Part shown: positions 1 through 8,492 of the stretch, in pieces
Numbering within the stretch: the stretch's first letter is position 1
How the letters are laid out: each line of letters opens with the position of its first letter
From: Gammaproteobacteria bacterium Ga0077554
GTDB lineage: Bacteria; Pseudomonadota; Gammaproteobacteria; Ga0077554; Ga007554
Reading direction: 5' to 3'
Assembly: GCA_001464585.1 (NCBI GenBank)
Contig: LNFF01000012.1
Coordinates: 1 to 64,000, forward strand
DNA length: 64,000 nucleotides
Position numbers and translations under genes: made by a program
The notes under the pieces: model-generated
Seen by the model: the letters and a program-made list of their open reading frames with translations, nothing else
Told to the model about the DNA's origin: nothing
Database searches by the model: none

Positions 1-1407
1 TTTACCCGAATCCATTTCGTCATTGCCGTGCCTTTTTTTGAAAACGGAAGACCATAGAATGACAAAAAATTATCGGTTTCGAAAGAGGTCTAATGAAGTT
101 CTTGATACCCATCAGTGCAACAGTGAGCGCGTGCGATCATTTCCTGCGTCGGCAGTGGTGTACTACACCATGGCATTAAGTCTATACAGTGAGGCGGCCT
201 ATGAATCTGTGTTTGCGGCTGTTGCGCAAGGACTAGCTTGGAAAGATAAAACGCCCGTGGCCCCGGTGGTGGTGAAATCAGCCATCAGCAAAGCCCGCTC
301 ACGGCTCAAATGGAAGGCGCTACACGCTATTGCGTAGCGCTGCTGCTGCCCCTTGTCCAAGCCAGAGGATCAACAGGCCTTTTTTGCGGGATATCGTTTG
401 GTTGCCATGGATGGCTCGAACTTTGAAGTGCCCGATGAGCAAGAGAACGTGAAGGCCTTCGGCTATCCAGGGAGCAGAACGGGTCAGTCAGGCTACCCGC
501 AAGCACAGTGCGCCATTTTGACGGAATGTGGTAGCCATGCCATCCTCGATGCGGAGCTGGGCGCCTATAAACAGGCAGAATGGGACGTCGCCGCACCCTT
601 GTTGCGCAGTCTCACACCCGACATGCTATGCATGGCTGACCGTGGCTTTGTGGGTTATGCCCATTGGCAGGCGGGATTGAGAACCGGTGCACAGCTATTG
701 TGGCGCATGCCGAAAAGTTTGATTCTCCCTGTCGAAAAGACACTCGACGACGGATCTTATCTGAGCAGCCTCTACCCGAGTGCCGGCGACCGCAAGAAGA
801 GGATCAACGGCATTGCGGTGCGGGTGATAGAATATACCTTGCCGCAGGTGTCTGATAGCGAGCCGATGTACCGTCTATTGACCACCTTACACAATGAAAA
901 GGTAGCGCCCGCACAAGCGTTGGCGACGCTGTATCACGAACGATGGGAAGTGGAATGGGTGTTTGATGAACTCAAGACGCACCTGGCCCAACGTCGTCGT
1001 GTGTTGCGCAGTAAAACACCGGAATTGGTGCGTCAAGAATTTTATGGCTGGGTAATGGCGCACTATGCTGTGCGCTGGTTGATGTATCAAGGCGCAACAC
1101 GCGCGGGTATACCTGGGCGCACATTATCCTTCACTGCCAACGTACAGGTGCTGCGCCGGAATCTACCCCATGCTGGGGTCATTTCCCCCTGTGCGCCAAA
1201 ATAAATGGTATCGGCAGTTGTTTGAGGTGGTAGCAAAATTGTTGTGTGAAAGTAGTCGCGGGCGTATCAAGCCGCGTAGGGTTAAACGCAGAAACTCTCC
1301 CTTCGCGCCGCACCAACGCCCTCGACCTGTAGCTTCAAAAATTGACTTTACGCCGAAGATTAAACCACCAAATTTACTTAAGTGAACAGTATTGAGACCT
1401 GACCCCA
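1..1407 (+). mobile_element. IS4-family insertion sequence, decayed, left end at or beyond the window edge
   Basis: The element is defined by an IS4-type transposase reading frame (23-1385) and a right terminal inverted repeat around 1380-1405 that reads AACAGTATTGAGACCTGACC. The same end, inverted, recurs at 4598-4616 and 4769-4788, where it flanks a short element without a transposase. I could not see the left inverted repeat, so it may lie before base 1. The transposase is disabled, so the copy is probably immobile by itself. Confidence 0.75.
23..1385 (+). pseudogene. IS4-family transposase, interrupted by an amber codon and a frameshift
   Basis: The DDE transposase would cut and paste the surrounding element. 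The catalytic motifs are visible: MDGS near 405, ADRGF near 637, and the IS4 signature Y-x2-R-x3-E-x6-K in YHERWEVEWVFDELK near 930-975. Two lesions break it. An in-frame TAG at 335-337 separates the N-terminal part (23-337) from the DDE part, where relatives usually carry an acidic residue. A one-base frameshift near 1180, in the TTTCCCCC run, moves the C-terminal tail (KWYRQLFEVVAKLL) into another frame that ends at 1385. All pieces align in order with IS4-type transposases as I remember them. I infer an inactive copy. Confidence 0.85.
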
Positions 1408-1454
1408 ATCTCATGATCCCCAAGCATGTGGCTTGCATTGCGAATAACGTGTGG

Positions 1455-1529
1455 TGCAGAAGTCCAGACTTGACCTGACAGTCACTGCGAAAAAACCGGT
1501 AACTGTCAGGTCAAGTCTGGACTTCTACA
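1455..1529. repeat. Long perfect inverted repeat overlapping the 3' end of the helicase gene
   Basis: The 25 bp at 1458-1482 are the exact inverse of 1502-1526, with a 19-base spacer; a further 3-4 outer bases pair with one mismatch. The right arm supplies the last codons (CRSPDLT) and the TGA stop of the helicase gene. A single arm with two changes occurs at 48183-48210. As RNA it would form a very stable hairpin, which could end transcription of the helicase, although no U-run follows. It may be a REP/BIME-like or transposon-end remnant. Confidence 0.8.
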
Positions 1530-3494
1530 AATCTGCATGCGTTTACTTTCTGCTACGAAGAACTTCTGCACATTTTCCATTTTTCGGGTGCGTCGCATGG
1601 GCGGAAGGCTGTTGATAAACGTCTGCCCGTACGGTTTTGAAAACAGACGGGGATCGCAGATCATCATGACGCCGCAATCATTCACATCGCGGATCAAACG
1701 TCCCACACCTTGTTTGAGCATAATCACTGCGGCGGGTAGTTGATAATCCATAAACGGATTGCCGCCTTGGCGGCGCAACGTGTCGAGCCGCGCCTGTAAT
1801 ACCGGGTCGCCCAGCGCGGCAAACGGGAGCTTGTCGATGATGACACATGACAGCGCCGGGCCGCGTACATCAACGCCTTCCCAGAAACTGCTGGTGCCTA
1901 ACAGGATGGCGTTGCCGAGCGCGCGAAAGCGTTCCAGCAGCTCGCCACGCGGCGAGCTGCCTTGCATTAACAGGGGATAGTCGACGCGGCCTTGCAAGGC
2001 CGTCCAGGCTTCCTGCAAGGCACGGTGGCTGGTGAACAACATGAATGCACGGCCACGGCTGGCTTCCAGCACCGGCACAGCGGCTTCCACTACGGCGGCG
2101 GTGTAGGCAGGGCTATTGGGGTCGGGCAGATCCGGCGGCGCATAAAAAACCGCGTTACGCGCAAAATCAAACGGGCTGTCCCAGCGTTTGGTGATGGTGC
2201 CCTGCAACGCTAAACGCTGTGAAAAATGTTCGAAGCTATCGCCCACTGCCAGCGTGGCGGAAGTGAATATCCAGGCGCATTTGCGTGCCTGCATGTGCGC
2301 CTGAAAAATCGGGGCGATGTCCAGCGGCGTACGGTTGAGCGTAAAACTGCGCGTGTAGGTTTCCAGCCACTGCACATGATTTTCCTGCGCGGTGCTGGTG
2401 AAGGCATCCAGACGTTGCAGCAATTCTTCGGCACGCTGCGTGCAACTTTCCAGGCCTTTACCGCGTACTGCAGCGGGCTTTAAGGCGGTACGCAGCGCTG
2501 TGAGGGCCGCGTGCAATTGTTGCAGCGCCGCAGTCACTTCGGGCTGACTGGATACTTCGCTCCACGGCAAGCGCCGCGTCTGCATACCAAGCGCCAAACG
2601 CAAATCCAGTGCGGATTTTTTCAAGGCATCGGCTGTGGTGGGAAGTTCTTGCATGTCGCCTGCTTCACGCAGATGTTCAGTAACGGTGTCGTCGGCCAGT
2701 TCCAGTAATTGACGGCTGCTGAATACGCTGCCGAAAAAATTTGACGCCACTTCTGGCAGTTGATGCGCTTCATCGATGATGAAAGCATTCGCGCCCGGCA
2801 GTAATTCACCAAAGCCTTCGTCTTTGAGCGCCATGTCGGCAAACAGCAGATGATGATTGACGACGACCAGATCTGCCTCTTGCGCGGCACGGCGGGCTTT
2901 GACCACATGACAGTCTGTGAATGAGGGGCACTCCTGCCCCAGGCAATTATCGCTGGTGGAGGTGACATCAAACCACAGCGTGGAGTCTTCGGGCAGATCA
3001 ACATATTCGGCGATGTCACCGCTGCGGGTGCGCCCGGCCCATTCGCGGATGCTGTGCAATGCGGTGCGCTCTTCGCGGGTACGCGGGCGCCCATCAAGTT
3101 CGGCCATTTCCAGCCGGTATAAACACAGATAATTGGCGCGACCCTTGAGCAAGGCGGTGCGCACTGATACGCCCAGCGCGTTACGCACCACCGGCAGATC
3201 GCGGTGATAAAGTTGGTCTTGCAGATTTTTGGTGCCGGTGGAAATAATGATTTTTTTGCCGGACATCAGCGCCGGAACAAGATAGGCATAAGTCTTGCCC
3301 GTGCCAGTGCCAGCTTCACTGATGAGCACGCTGTCGTTATGCAACGCCTCAGCCACGGCATGCGCCATCTCTTGCTGCGGTGCACGCGGTGCGAAGCCTG
3401 GGATGTGTTGCGCCAATGGTCCATTTGGACCGAGTAATCCATCGCCGTGGGCATCAAGAAATACGGCACCGCGCAGTTCGGCAGATGATGTCAT
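1506..3494 (-). CDS. yoaA: ATP-dependent DNA helicase, YoaA/DinG family (XPD-like, Fe-S)
   Basis: This is a superfamily 2 helicase of the XPD type that unwinds DNA 5' to 3' and acts in repair and replication-stress tolerance. Walker A EAGTGTGKT is near residue 60, the DEAH box near 241, and four cysteines that would hold a 4Fe-4S cluster are near 124, 184, 189 and 195. The 662 residues fit YoaA (about 640) better than DinG. I chose the ATG at 3494, preceded by AAGG at good spacing, over a TTG three bases upstream. The last seven residues come from an inverted repeat that has replaced the native stop. It lies 18 bases after the gene starting at 4016 and is probably cotranscribed with it. Confidence 0.9.
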   Translation of the reverse strand: MTSSAELRGAVFLDAHGDGLLGPNGPLAQHIPGFAPRAPQQEMAHAVAEALHNDSVLISEAGTGTGKTYAYLVPALMSGKKIIISTGTKNLQDQLYHRDLPVVRNALGVSVRTALLKGRANYLCLYRLEMAELDGRPRTREERTALHSIREWAGRTRSGDIAEYVDLPEDSTLWFDVTSTSDNCLGQECPSFTDCHVVKARRAAQEADLVVVNHHLLFADMALKDEGFGELLPGANAFIIDEAHQLPEVASNFFGSVFSSRQLLELADDTVTEHLREAGDMQELPTTADALKKSALDLRLALGMQTRRLPWSEVSSQPEVTAALQQLHAALTALRTALKPAAVRGKGLESCTQRAEELLQRLDAFTSTAQENHVQWLETYTRSFTLNRTPLDIAPIFQAHMQARKCAWIFTSATLAVGDSFEHFSQRLALQGTITKRWDSPFDFARNAVFYAPPDLPDPNSPAYTAAVVEAAVPVLEASRGRAFMLFTSHRALQEAWTALQGRVDYPLLMQGSSPRGELLERFRALGNAILLGTSSFWEGVDVRGPALSCVIIDKLPFAALGDPVLQARLDTLRRQGGNPFMDYQLPAAVIMLKQGVGRLIRDVNDCGVMMICDPRLFSKPYGQTFINSLPPMRRTRKMENVQKFFVAESKRMQICRSPDLT

Positions 3495-3515
3495 CAAAAG
3501 GCCTTACACATATTC

Positions 3516-4016
3516 TCAGGCGTTATTCCAGATTTCATCATCTTCGGCACCATTTTCTCGCGTCCATACCAAACGGCTGATCGCCTTGAATTTGGCGACT
3601 GACATGGCGCCACGCTTGTTGCGGTTACTGATGTTAGAGTCTGCCACCGCTTGCATGATGTCTTCGCGCCGGGCTTCGTAAATTTCGAAGGCCTCAAGAT
3701 TTTCATCCATTAACACCAACATGACGCTGTCCCAGTCCTGTTCTATTTTAAGCTGACCGATACGCTGTCCGGTTTTGCCTTCATCAAAAATAGTGCGGCC
3801 TTTGATCTGGATGCGCATGCCGGCGCGCTTGCCCCGCCCAATGGCGTCGTAACCGCCGGGTTTGGGCTCACAGATTTCAAGATCCATCAATCGTGCGGCG
3901 TCATATTCGGCGATTTCTGCGCTCACTCCTCCGAGCGGCCGCCCAGTCGCTTTGCGGTATTCAGCAGAGAGCCGACGCGCTTCTGCAATTAATTTATCTA
4001 CAGAATAAACAGCCAC
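3516..4016 (-). CDS. Hypothetical protein, possible PD-(D/E)XK nuclease-like fold
   Basis: The 166-residue soluble protein starts at GTG, with AAGGA seven bases upstream. I do not recognise it as a named family. An early helix with an acidic residue (VSAEIAEYDAARLM), then GYDAI, then the strand MRIQIKGR recall the E...D...(Q/E)xK layout of PD-(D/E)XK proteins, including small restriction-endonuclease-like domains. The tail is acidic. It lies directly upstream of the YoaA-like helicase in the same direction, so a shared role in DNA metabolism is possible but only inferred from position. Confidence 0.6.
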   Translation of the reverse strand: MAVYSVDKLIAEARRLSAEYRKATGRPLGGVSAEIAEYDAARLMDLEICEPKPGGYDAIGRGKRAGMRIQIKGRTIFDEGKTGQRIGQLKIEQDWDSVMLVLMDENLEAFEIYEARREDIMQAVADSNISNRNKRGAMSVAKFKAISRLVWTRENGAEDDEIWNNA

Positions 4017-4058
4017 AGTGGATTCCTTTTACAGACACCCTTGCCAGACATTCGCTCA

Positions 4059-4176
4059 AAACCCGGATCCCTCACTCTCGTTCGGGATGACAACTCTCTG
4101 TCATTTCGACCGAAGGCGACCGCCATGGATGGCGGAAGGTAGAGCAACGCAGGAGCAGTTGCCGGGAGAAATCTTG
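4059..4176. repeat. Dispersed intergenic repeat, copy 1, with the GCGACCGCC module
   Basis: The sequence has the TTCGGGATGACA and TGTCATTTCGACC arms of the palindromic family found at eight other places in the window. It also carries a module of about 55 bp running from GCGACCGCCATGGATGGCGG to GCAGTTGCCGGGAGA. The module recurs at about 12307-12362 and, split by an insert, at about 38331-38440. Confidence 0.8.
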
Positions 4177-4178
4177 CT

Positions 4179-4580
4179 TCATTTCTTACGTGCTCTGGCA
4201 ATAATATTATTATTCAGTGGGCGCAGAGGGTGATCCTCGCCGACCAAGGCATTGGATTTTGTTGCCAGATGCACGGCTTGCTGGCGATTTCTTGCTTCCA
4301 GATGCGCCATAGCCAGACGATTCCAGATCCAGGCATTGCGCGGTTCCATGCGCAACGCCCGCTCGAGAGTAGTGATGGCTAAATCAAACCTGCGCATCTG
4401 CATGTATTCTTCAGCCTTTTGCAGCATGGTCCGTGCGCCCGCCCCCGCCTGCGGTGCTGCACTTTCATTGGATCGCGCAGACTCGCCTGCGGATGTCGGC
4501 GCCCCAGTCGGCAACTCGGCGCGGCTATCCGCCGGCTTTGGCTCCGTTGTGCAGCCAGCTACCGCCAACAGCAGGCTCAT
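4179..4580 (-). CDS. lpoP: TPR lipoprotein beside PBP1b, probable LpoP-type activator
   Basis: The mature part begins at the lipobox LAVAGC and has a low-complexity linker rich in Ala, Ser and Pro. It ends in a tetratricopeptide region (MQMRRFDLAITTLERALRMEP and following helices). In Pseudomonas a TPR outer-membrane lipoprotein, LpoP, is encoded beside PBP1b and activates it, so the neighbourhood supports the same job here. The start is uncertain. The ATG at 4580 gives only nine residues before the lipid cysteine. A longer signal peptide (with KRTILGHVQVII) would have to start inside the terminal repeat of the mobile element at 4598-4792, for example at the TTG at 4595. The element may have replaced the native start, so the gene could be crippled. 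Confidence 0.65.
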   Translation of the reverse strand: MSLLLAVAGCTTEPKPADSRAELPTGAPTSAGESARSNESAAPQAGAGARTMLQKAEEYMQMRRFDLAITTLERALRMEPRNAWIWNRLAMAHLEARNRQQAVHLATKSNALVGEDHPLRPLNNNIIARARKK

Positions 4581-4597
4581 TATAATTACCTGAACGT

Positions 4598-4792
4598 GGC
4601 CCAATATTGTTCGCTTAATAAAGACGGGGCAGGTTACATAATCCGTGTCATTCCGAGCGCAGCGAGGAATCCTGCAAGATCTCTCACATTGGTTCGAGAC
4701 AAGGATTTCTCCCTTCGGTCGAAATGACAGTCGGGAGAGATTGACGTGGATAACATTACTCCCCCTCAAAGCGAACAGTATTGGAACCTGAC
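4598..4792. mobile_element. MITE-like element with IS4-type ends, carrying a dispersed repeat
   Basis: About 195 bp lie between CCAATATTGTTCGCTT (4601-4616) and its near-inverse AAGCGAACAGTATTGG (4769-4784). The outer right end continues AACCTGACC, as in the IS4 element at the window start. Inside is copy 2 of the palindromic repeat (TGTCATTCCGAGCGCAGCG near 4647 to TCGAAATGACAG near 4730). There is no transposase. It separates mrcB from its lipoprotein partner. Confidence 0.7.
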
Positions 4793-4825
4793 CATATTTA
4801 GAATGGCCTGCCATTCTCCATAATA

Positions 4826-7216
4826 TCAATCAAATACCCCCTTTAAAATGTCCAAGGTCTTTTCAACAACCCCGTCTATCGGTAAATCCTCTATATTCAT
4901 TATATCCATTTCTGGTTCAATGAAGGGCGCGCTTTGGCAGGGTCCCGTCTGCGCCGGACTTGAGCCGCGCATGTACGGTAGGTTTGCGGCACCATAACAC
5001 CCTTCTTCAGTGCGCAATCCGGTGGCCGGGTCCGTCCACGTCCATTCTATACCCGCTGGAGCCTCCAGGCGCAGCGGTTGAGCGCCGATGCGCAACATGA
5101 TATCGCCCCACGCCTGCAACGCACCCGTGGCGCCATTTAAGCCAGTTGACCGGTTATCATCACGACCTAACCATACTACGCCCAGCTTATCCCCGGTAAA
5201 TCCGGCAAACCAACTGTCGCGCAGATTATCGGTCGTACCCGTTTTGCCAGCCACGGCCCATTCGCCGGGAATGCGTGAATATAATGAAGCGCCGGTGCCA
5301 TAGCGCATCACATCCTGCATGGCGCGATTCAGCAAAAATACCGGTGCCGGTTCCACCGCCTGCCGTACCGTAACATCATAATGGCGTAATCGCTTGCCTT
5401 CTACACTTAATACTTCACGGATAGTGCGTAACGGGGTATGAAACCCGCCACTGGCAAGGGTCTGATACATTTGCGCCACCTGAAAAGGATCCATCGCCAC
5501 CGCCCCCAGTAACACCGAGGGATACGGGCGGAAGCTTTCTGCCACACCCAGGCGCGCCATCATATGCAACACGCGGCCCACGCCTACGTCCATCCCCAGA
5601 CGCACCGTGGCGACATTATAAGAATGCGCCAGGGATGCTCTCAGCGACACATCGCCGTGAAATGCACGATCATAATTAGCGGGTCTCCACGTCCCTCCCC
5701 CCGGATTTTTCAAGGATAACGGACTATCATCCAGCAACGTCGCCAAAGTATATTGCTTGGGATTCGCCAGGGCAGTGAGATACACCGCCGGTTTCACCAG
5801 TGACCCGATCGAGCGTTTGGCATCGAGGGCGCGATTAAAGCCGGCAAAGTCAGCCTCACGCCCCCCCGCTACCGCCAGCACTTCGCCATTATCGCTGCTG
5901 GTAATAATCGCCGCGCCTTCGAGGCTGTCGCGCGGTAAACGCTGCTGTCTTTCAAGTTTGTCAATGCGCGCCGACAACGCATTCACCACCCGGTTCTGAA
6001 TCAGTGGATCAAGCGTAGTAAAAACTTGCAGCCCTGCAGAATTAAGATCCTGTTCGGAATAGTCACGCTGTAACTGACGACGCACCAGATCAATAAATGC
6101 CGGCGCGAAGGACAGTCCCCCGCTGGATGCCTTGGCCTGCACACCCAGCGACAAGGCTTGCGCTACTTTAGATTCTTTTTTGGTGATGCCACCCTGTTCC
6201 TCAAGAATATCCAGCACCTGATTGCGTCGCGCCAGCGCACGCTTGGGCTGGCGGCGCGGATCATAATATGAAGGGCCGCGCACCATCCCCACCAGCAGTG
6301 CGATTTCCGGCAGCTTCAAATCACTTAAGGGACGACGAAAATAAAACCAACTGGCACGCCCAAAACCGTGTATGGCGTGTTTGCCAAATTGGCCCAGATA
6401 AATTTCATTACAATACGCTTCAAGAATTTCTTTCTTGTCGTAATGGATTTCCAGCAGCCATGCCATGATGGCTTCTTTAATTTTGCGCGTTATAGTGCGC
6501 TCGCTGGTGAGGAAAAAGTTTTTTACCAACTGCTGGGTCAGGGTACTGCCGCCCTGCACCATTTCCCCGGCACGCACATCTGCCCACAGGGCGCGCATTA
6601 CCGCAAGAGGATCTACGCCATGGTGAGCATAGAATTTACGGTCTTCTACCGCCAGCAAAGCCTTGATTAACACTGGCGGCACTTCATTCAAACGCACAAA
6701 CACCCGGTCTTCATTGTGCGCCGGATAAATTTTGCCGATCAGCACCGGGTCAAGGCGCACCAGATCCCGTGACGCACCGCTATCCAGGTGTTGCAGACTC
6801 ACCAGGCGCTCACCTTCAAAACGCACGCGTAGCGGAATGGATTCTTCCTTGCCATCGCCAAAGGTAAAAGGGCGGGTTACTATCTGAAATTCTTCGCCAT
6901 GCCGCACGTAGCTGCCACTGAGGCGTTCACCCTGGGTACGGCGATATCCCAGCAATTGCAGTTCTTCAAGAAATTGCGCGCTGCTCAACGGCGCGCCCGC
7001 AAAAAGCTCCAGCGGCCGCGCATACACTTGCGACGGCCAAGCCCAGCGATTCCCCTCAAACTGACGACGCACGGTATTATCAAGGTAGGCCACATAGCCC
7101 AGCGCCGCCAACGACAGCACCACAACCACATAGGCTATCAATGGGCGGCGCCAATTTGCACCCCGCGCCGGGGAAGAAGGCGGGCGCCCAGCGCCAGGAT
7201 CAGGCACAGAGGTCAT
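4826..7216 (-). CDS. mrcB: Penicillin-binding protein 1B, bifunctional transglycosylase/transpeptidase
   Basis: This inner-membrane enzyme polymerises lipid II and crosslinks peptidoglycan. One membrane anchor lies at residues 25-43, followed by a UB2H-like region. The GT51 domain has catalytic Glu191 in EDRKFYAHHG and the motif QGGSTLTQQLVKN at 221-233. The transpeptidase domain has SLVK (Ser472, Lys475), SYN (532-534) and KTGT (658-661). The length of 796 is normal for PBP1b. A short acidic tail follows the transpeptidase domain. The LpoP-like lipoprotein lies downstream in the same direction but is now separated by a 195 bp mobile element, which may affect their coexpression. Confidence 0.95.
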   Translation of the reverse strand: MTSVPDPGAGRPPSSPARGANWRRPLIAYVVVVLSLAALGYVAYLDNTVRRQFEGNRWAWPSQVYARPLELFAGAPLSSAQFLEELQLLGYRRTQGERLSGSYVRHGEEFQIVTRPFTFGDGKEESIPLRVRFEGERLVSLQHLDSGASRDLVRLDPVLIGKIYPAHNEDRVFVRLNEVPPVLIKALLAVEDRKFYAHHGVDPLAVMRALWADVRAGEMVQGGSTLTQQLVKNFFLTSERTITRKIKEAIMAWLLEIHYDKKEILEAYCNEIYLGQFGKHAIHGFGRASWFYFRRPLSDLKLPEIALLVGMVRGPSYYDPRRQPKRALARRNQVLDILEEQGGITKKESKVAQALSLGVQAKASSGGLSFAPAFIDLVRRQLQRDYSEQDLNSAGLQVFTTLDPLIQNRVVNALSARIDKLERQQRLPRDSLEGAAIITSSDNGEVLAVAGGREADFAGFNRALDAKRSIGSLVKPAVYLTALANPKQYTLATLLDDSPLSLKNPGGGTWRPANYDRAFHGDVSLRASLAHSYNVATVRLGMDVGVGRVLHMMARLGVAESFRPYPSVLLGAVAMDPFQVAQMYQTLASGGFHTPLRTIREVLSVEGKRLRHYDVTVRQAVEPAPVFLLNRAMQDVMRYGTGASLYSRIPGEWAVAGKTGTTDNLRDSWFAGFTGDKLGVVWLGRDDNRSTGLNGATGALQAWGDIMLRIGAQPLRLEAPAGIEWTWTDPATGLRTEEGCYGAANLPYMRGSSPAQTGPCQSAPFIEPEMDIMNIEDLPIDGVVEKTLDILKGVFD

Positions 7217-7282
7217 ACGCGCGCTATCTCAAGATCGTCGGGATCAACATCGTCTGACCCAACATATTCTGGGAAATAATAA

Positions 7283-7606
7283 CTATTCTTCCTCCTCGTC
7301 CCGCCAATCATCTTCGATCTCTTTCGAGCGTAAATCTTCAAGCGATTCCGTCCATTCTTCATCGTCCATATCAGCATCGCTGACTGCCAGATCATCATCA
7401 GACGAGCCTGTCCACCCATCGGGAGCCACAATTGACTTCACATCCCATTCATACCAGGTATCGAGATCCTCCACGTTTACATCACCGTCGATGTATTGCA
7501 TTTCAAAGGTAGCCTCGTCTTCATCCAGGGATGTCACCTTGAATTCAGTGCCGTCATCAAGACGCCTGTACCACTTGTCTACTATCGGGTCGGCTTCCGT
7601 TGGCAT
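7283..7606 (-). CDS. DUF6763-type small acidic protein
   Basis: The 107-residue protein opens with PIVDKWYRRLDDGTEFKV and contains YIDGDVNVEDLDTWYEWD. This resembles a small protein family of Gammaproteobacteria that I remember as DUF6763; the name should be confirmed by an HMM search. The C-terminal third is almost entirely acidic. No signal peptide or membrane segment is seen. The start has GGGGG four bases upstream. It sits between zipA and mrcB, all on the minus strand, replacing the ligA gene that usually follows zipA. Function unknown. Confidence 0.75.
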   Translation of the reverse strand: MPTEADPIVDKWYRRLDDGTEFKVTSLDEDEATFEMQYIDGDVNVEDLDTWYEWDVKSIVAPDGWTGSSDDDLAVSDADMDDEEWTESLEDLRSKEIEDDWRDEEEE

Positions 7607-7624
7607 ACTACCCCCTTAAAGAAT

Positions 7625-8464
7625 TTAACTGCGTTGATGCCGGGCAATTTTTTCACGCAACTGCGACGCCGCCGTTTCAGTCAATATCAAACGCCGCTCG
7701 TCATACACGTCAGCATTCAACGCGCGTGCAAGCTGCCGGGCGGTGTCGTGCATGCGGGTAAAGGCATCCAGTCCGTTAATGGGTGCAGCAGTAGCACCAG
7801 GCAAACGCATGAACAGCGTCACGCCGGGCGTGGTCAACTGTTCGATCTCGTCCATCTTGAAAACACCGGGATTAAGAATGTTGGCAAGGCTAAATAGCGG
7901 CTCGTCCTTCGGGTTTGTTGAGGATACATAATGAAAAATTCCGGGATCACCATACTGCATGCCAGCGCTGCGCACGGCACTGACGACACGCGGACCATCT
8001 AACCACTGTTCCTGACTGGCAATGATATTCAACACCACGATCAATTCGCGGGGTGTGTCCGGCGGCTTGTCCATTGTTGGTGGTTCGGCAACGGTGTCAG
8101 CGACGCTCTCCTGCTGCGCTGCGCGTGGTGACACGTCCGCAAAGAATGGCTCCAGTAATGGTTCGTCCACACTCTCATCGTCAGCAGGTTTCTGCCCCCG
8201 CATACGCTGGGCAGGATGCCCGAGTGCAGTGGGCGCAGGGATGCGCGAGAACTGCCGCCGTGTGCGCGTCACGGGAACAATCTCCCAATCATCGGCAGGA
8301 TCAGTGTCTCCCGCGCTATCTTGCGCCCGGCTCGTGATTTTCGGAGTGGATTCGCTCACCACAACGCGTTTGCCCACCACACCTTTATTGCGCGTAAACC
8401 ACAACACAACAACGGCGAGGACACTCACCGCAATCAAACCTAATATAATCGTCACGCCATCCAT
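7625..8464 (-). CDS. zipA: Cell division protein ZipA
   Basis: ZipA anchors FtsZ to the inner membrane and stabilises the Z-ring. The N-terminal membrane helix (MDGVTIILGLIAVSVLAVVV) is followed by a charged linker of about 120 residues rich in Pro, Asp and Glu. The C-terminal FtsZ-binding domain starts near ELIVVLNIIA and includes PGVTLFMRLPG. I placed the start at the ATG at 8464, directly before the membrane helix, with GGAG upstream; an upstream in-frame start overlapping smc would add 14 polar residues before the helix. It follows smc closely, the usual smc-zipA order in Gammaproteobacteria. Confidence 0.92.
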   Translation of the reverse strand: MDGVTIILGLIAVSVLAVVVLWFTRNKGVVGKRVVVSESTPKITSRAQDSAGDTDPADDWEIVPVTRTRRQFSRIPAPTALGHPAQRMRGQKPADDESVDEPLLEPFFADVSPRAAQQESVADTVAEPPTMDKPPDTPRELIVVLNIIASQEQWLDGPRVVSAVRSAGMQYGDPGIFHYVSSTNPKDEPLFSLANILNPGVFKMDEIEQLTTPGVTLFMRLPGATAAPINGLDAFTRMHDTARQLARALNADVYDERRLILTETAASQLREKIARHQRS

Positions 8465-8492
8465 AAAAACGAAATTCTCCACCGCGTGTGAA

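Noticed and set aside
4179-4829. Full 216-residue reading of the lipoprotein frame
   Set aside because: The first 80 residues are translated from the mobile element and the mrcB end, and would place the lipobox too far inside.
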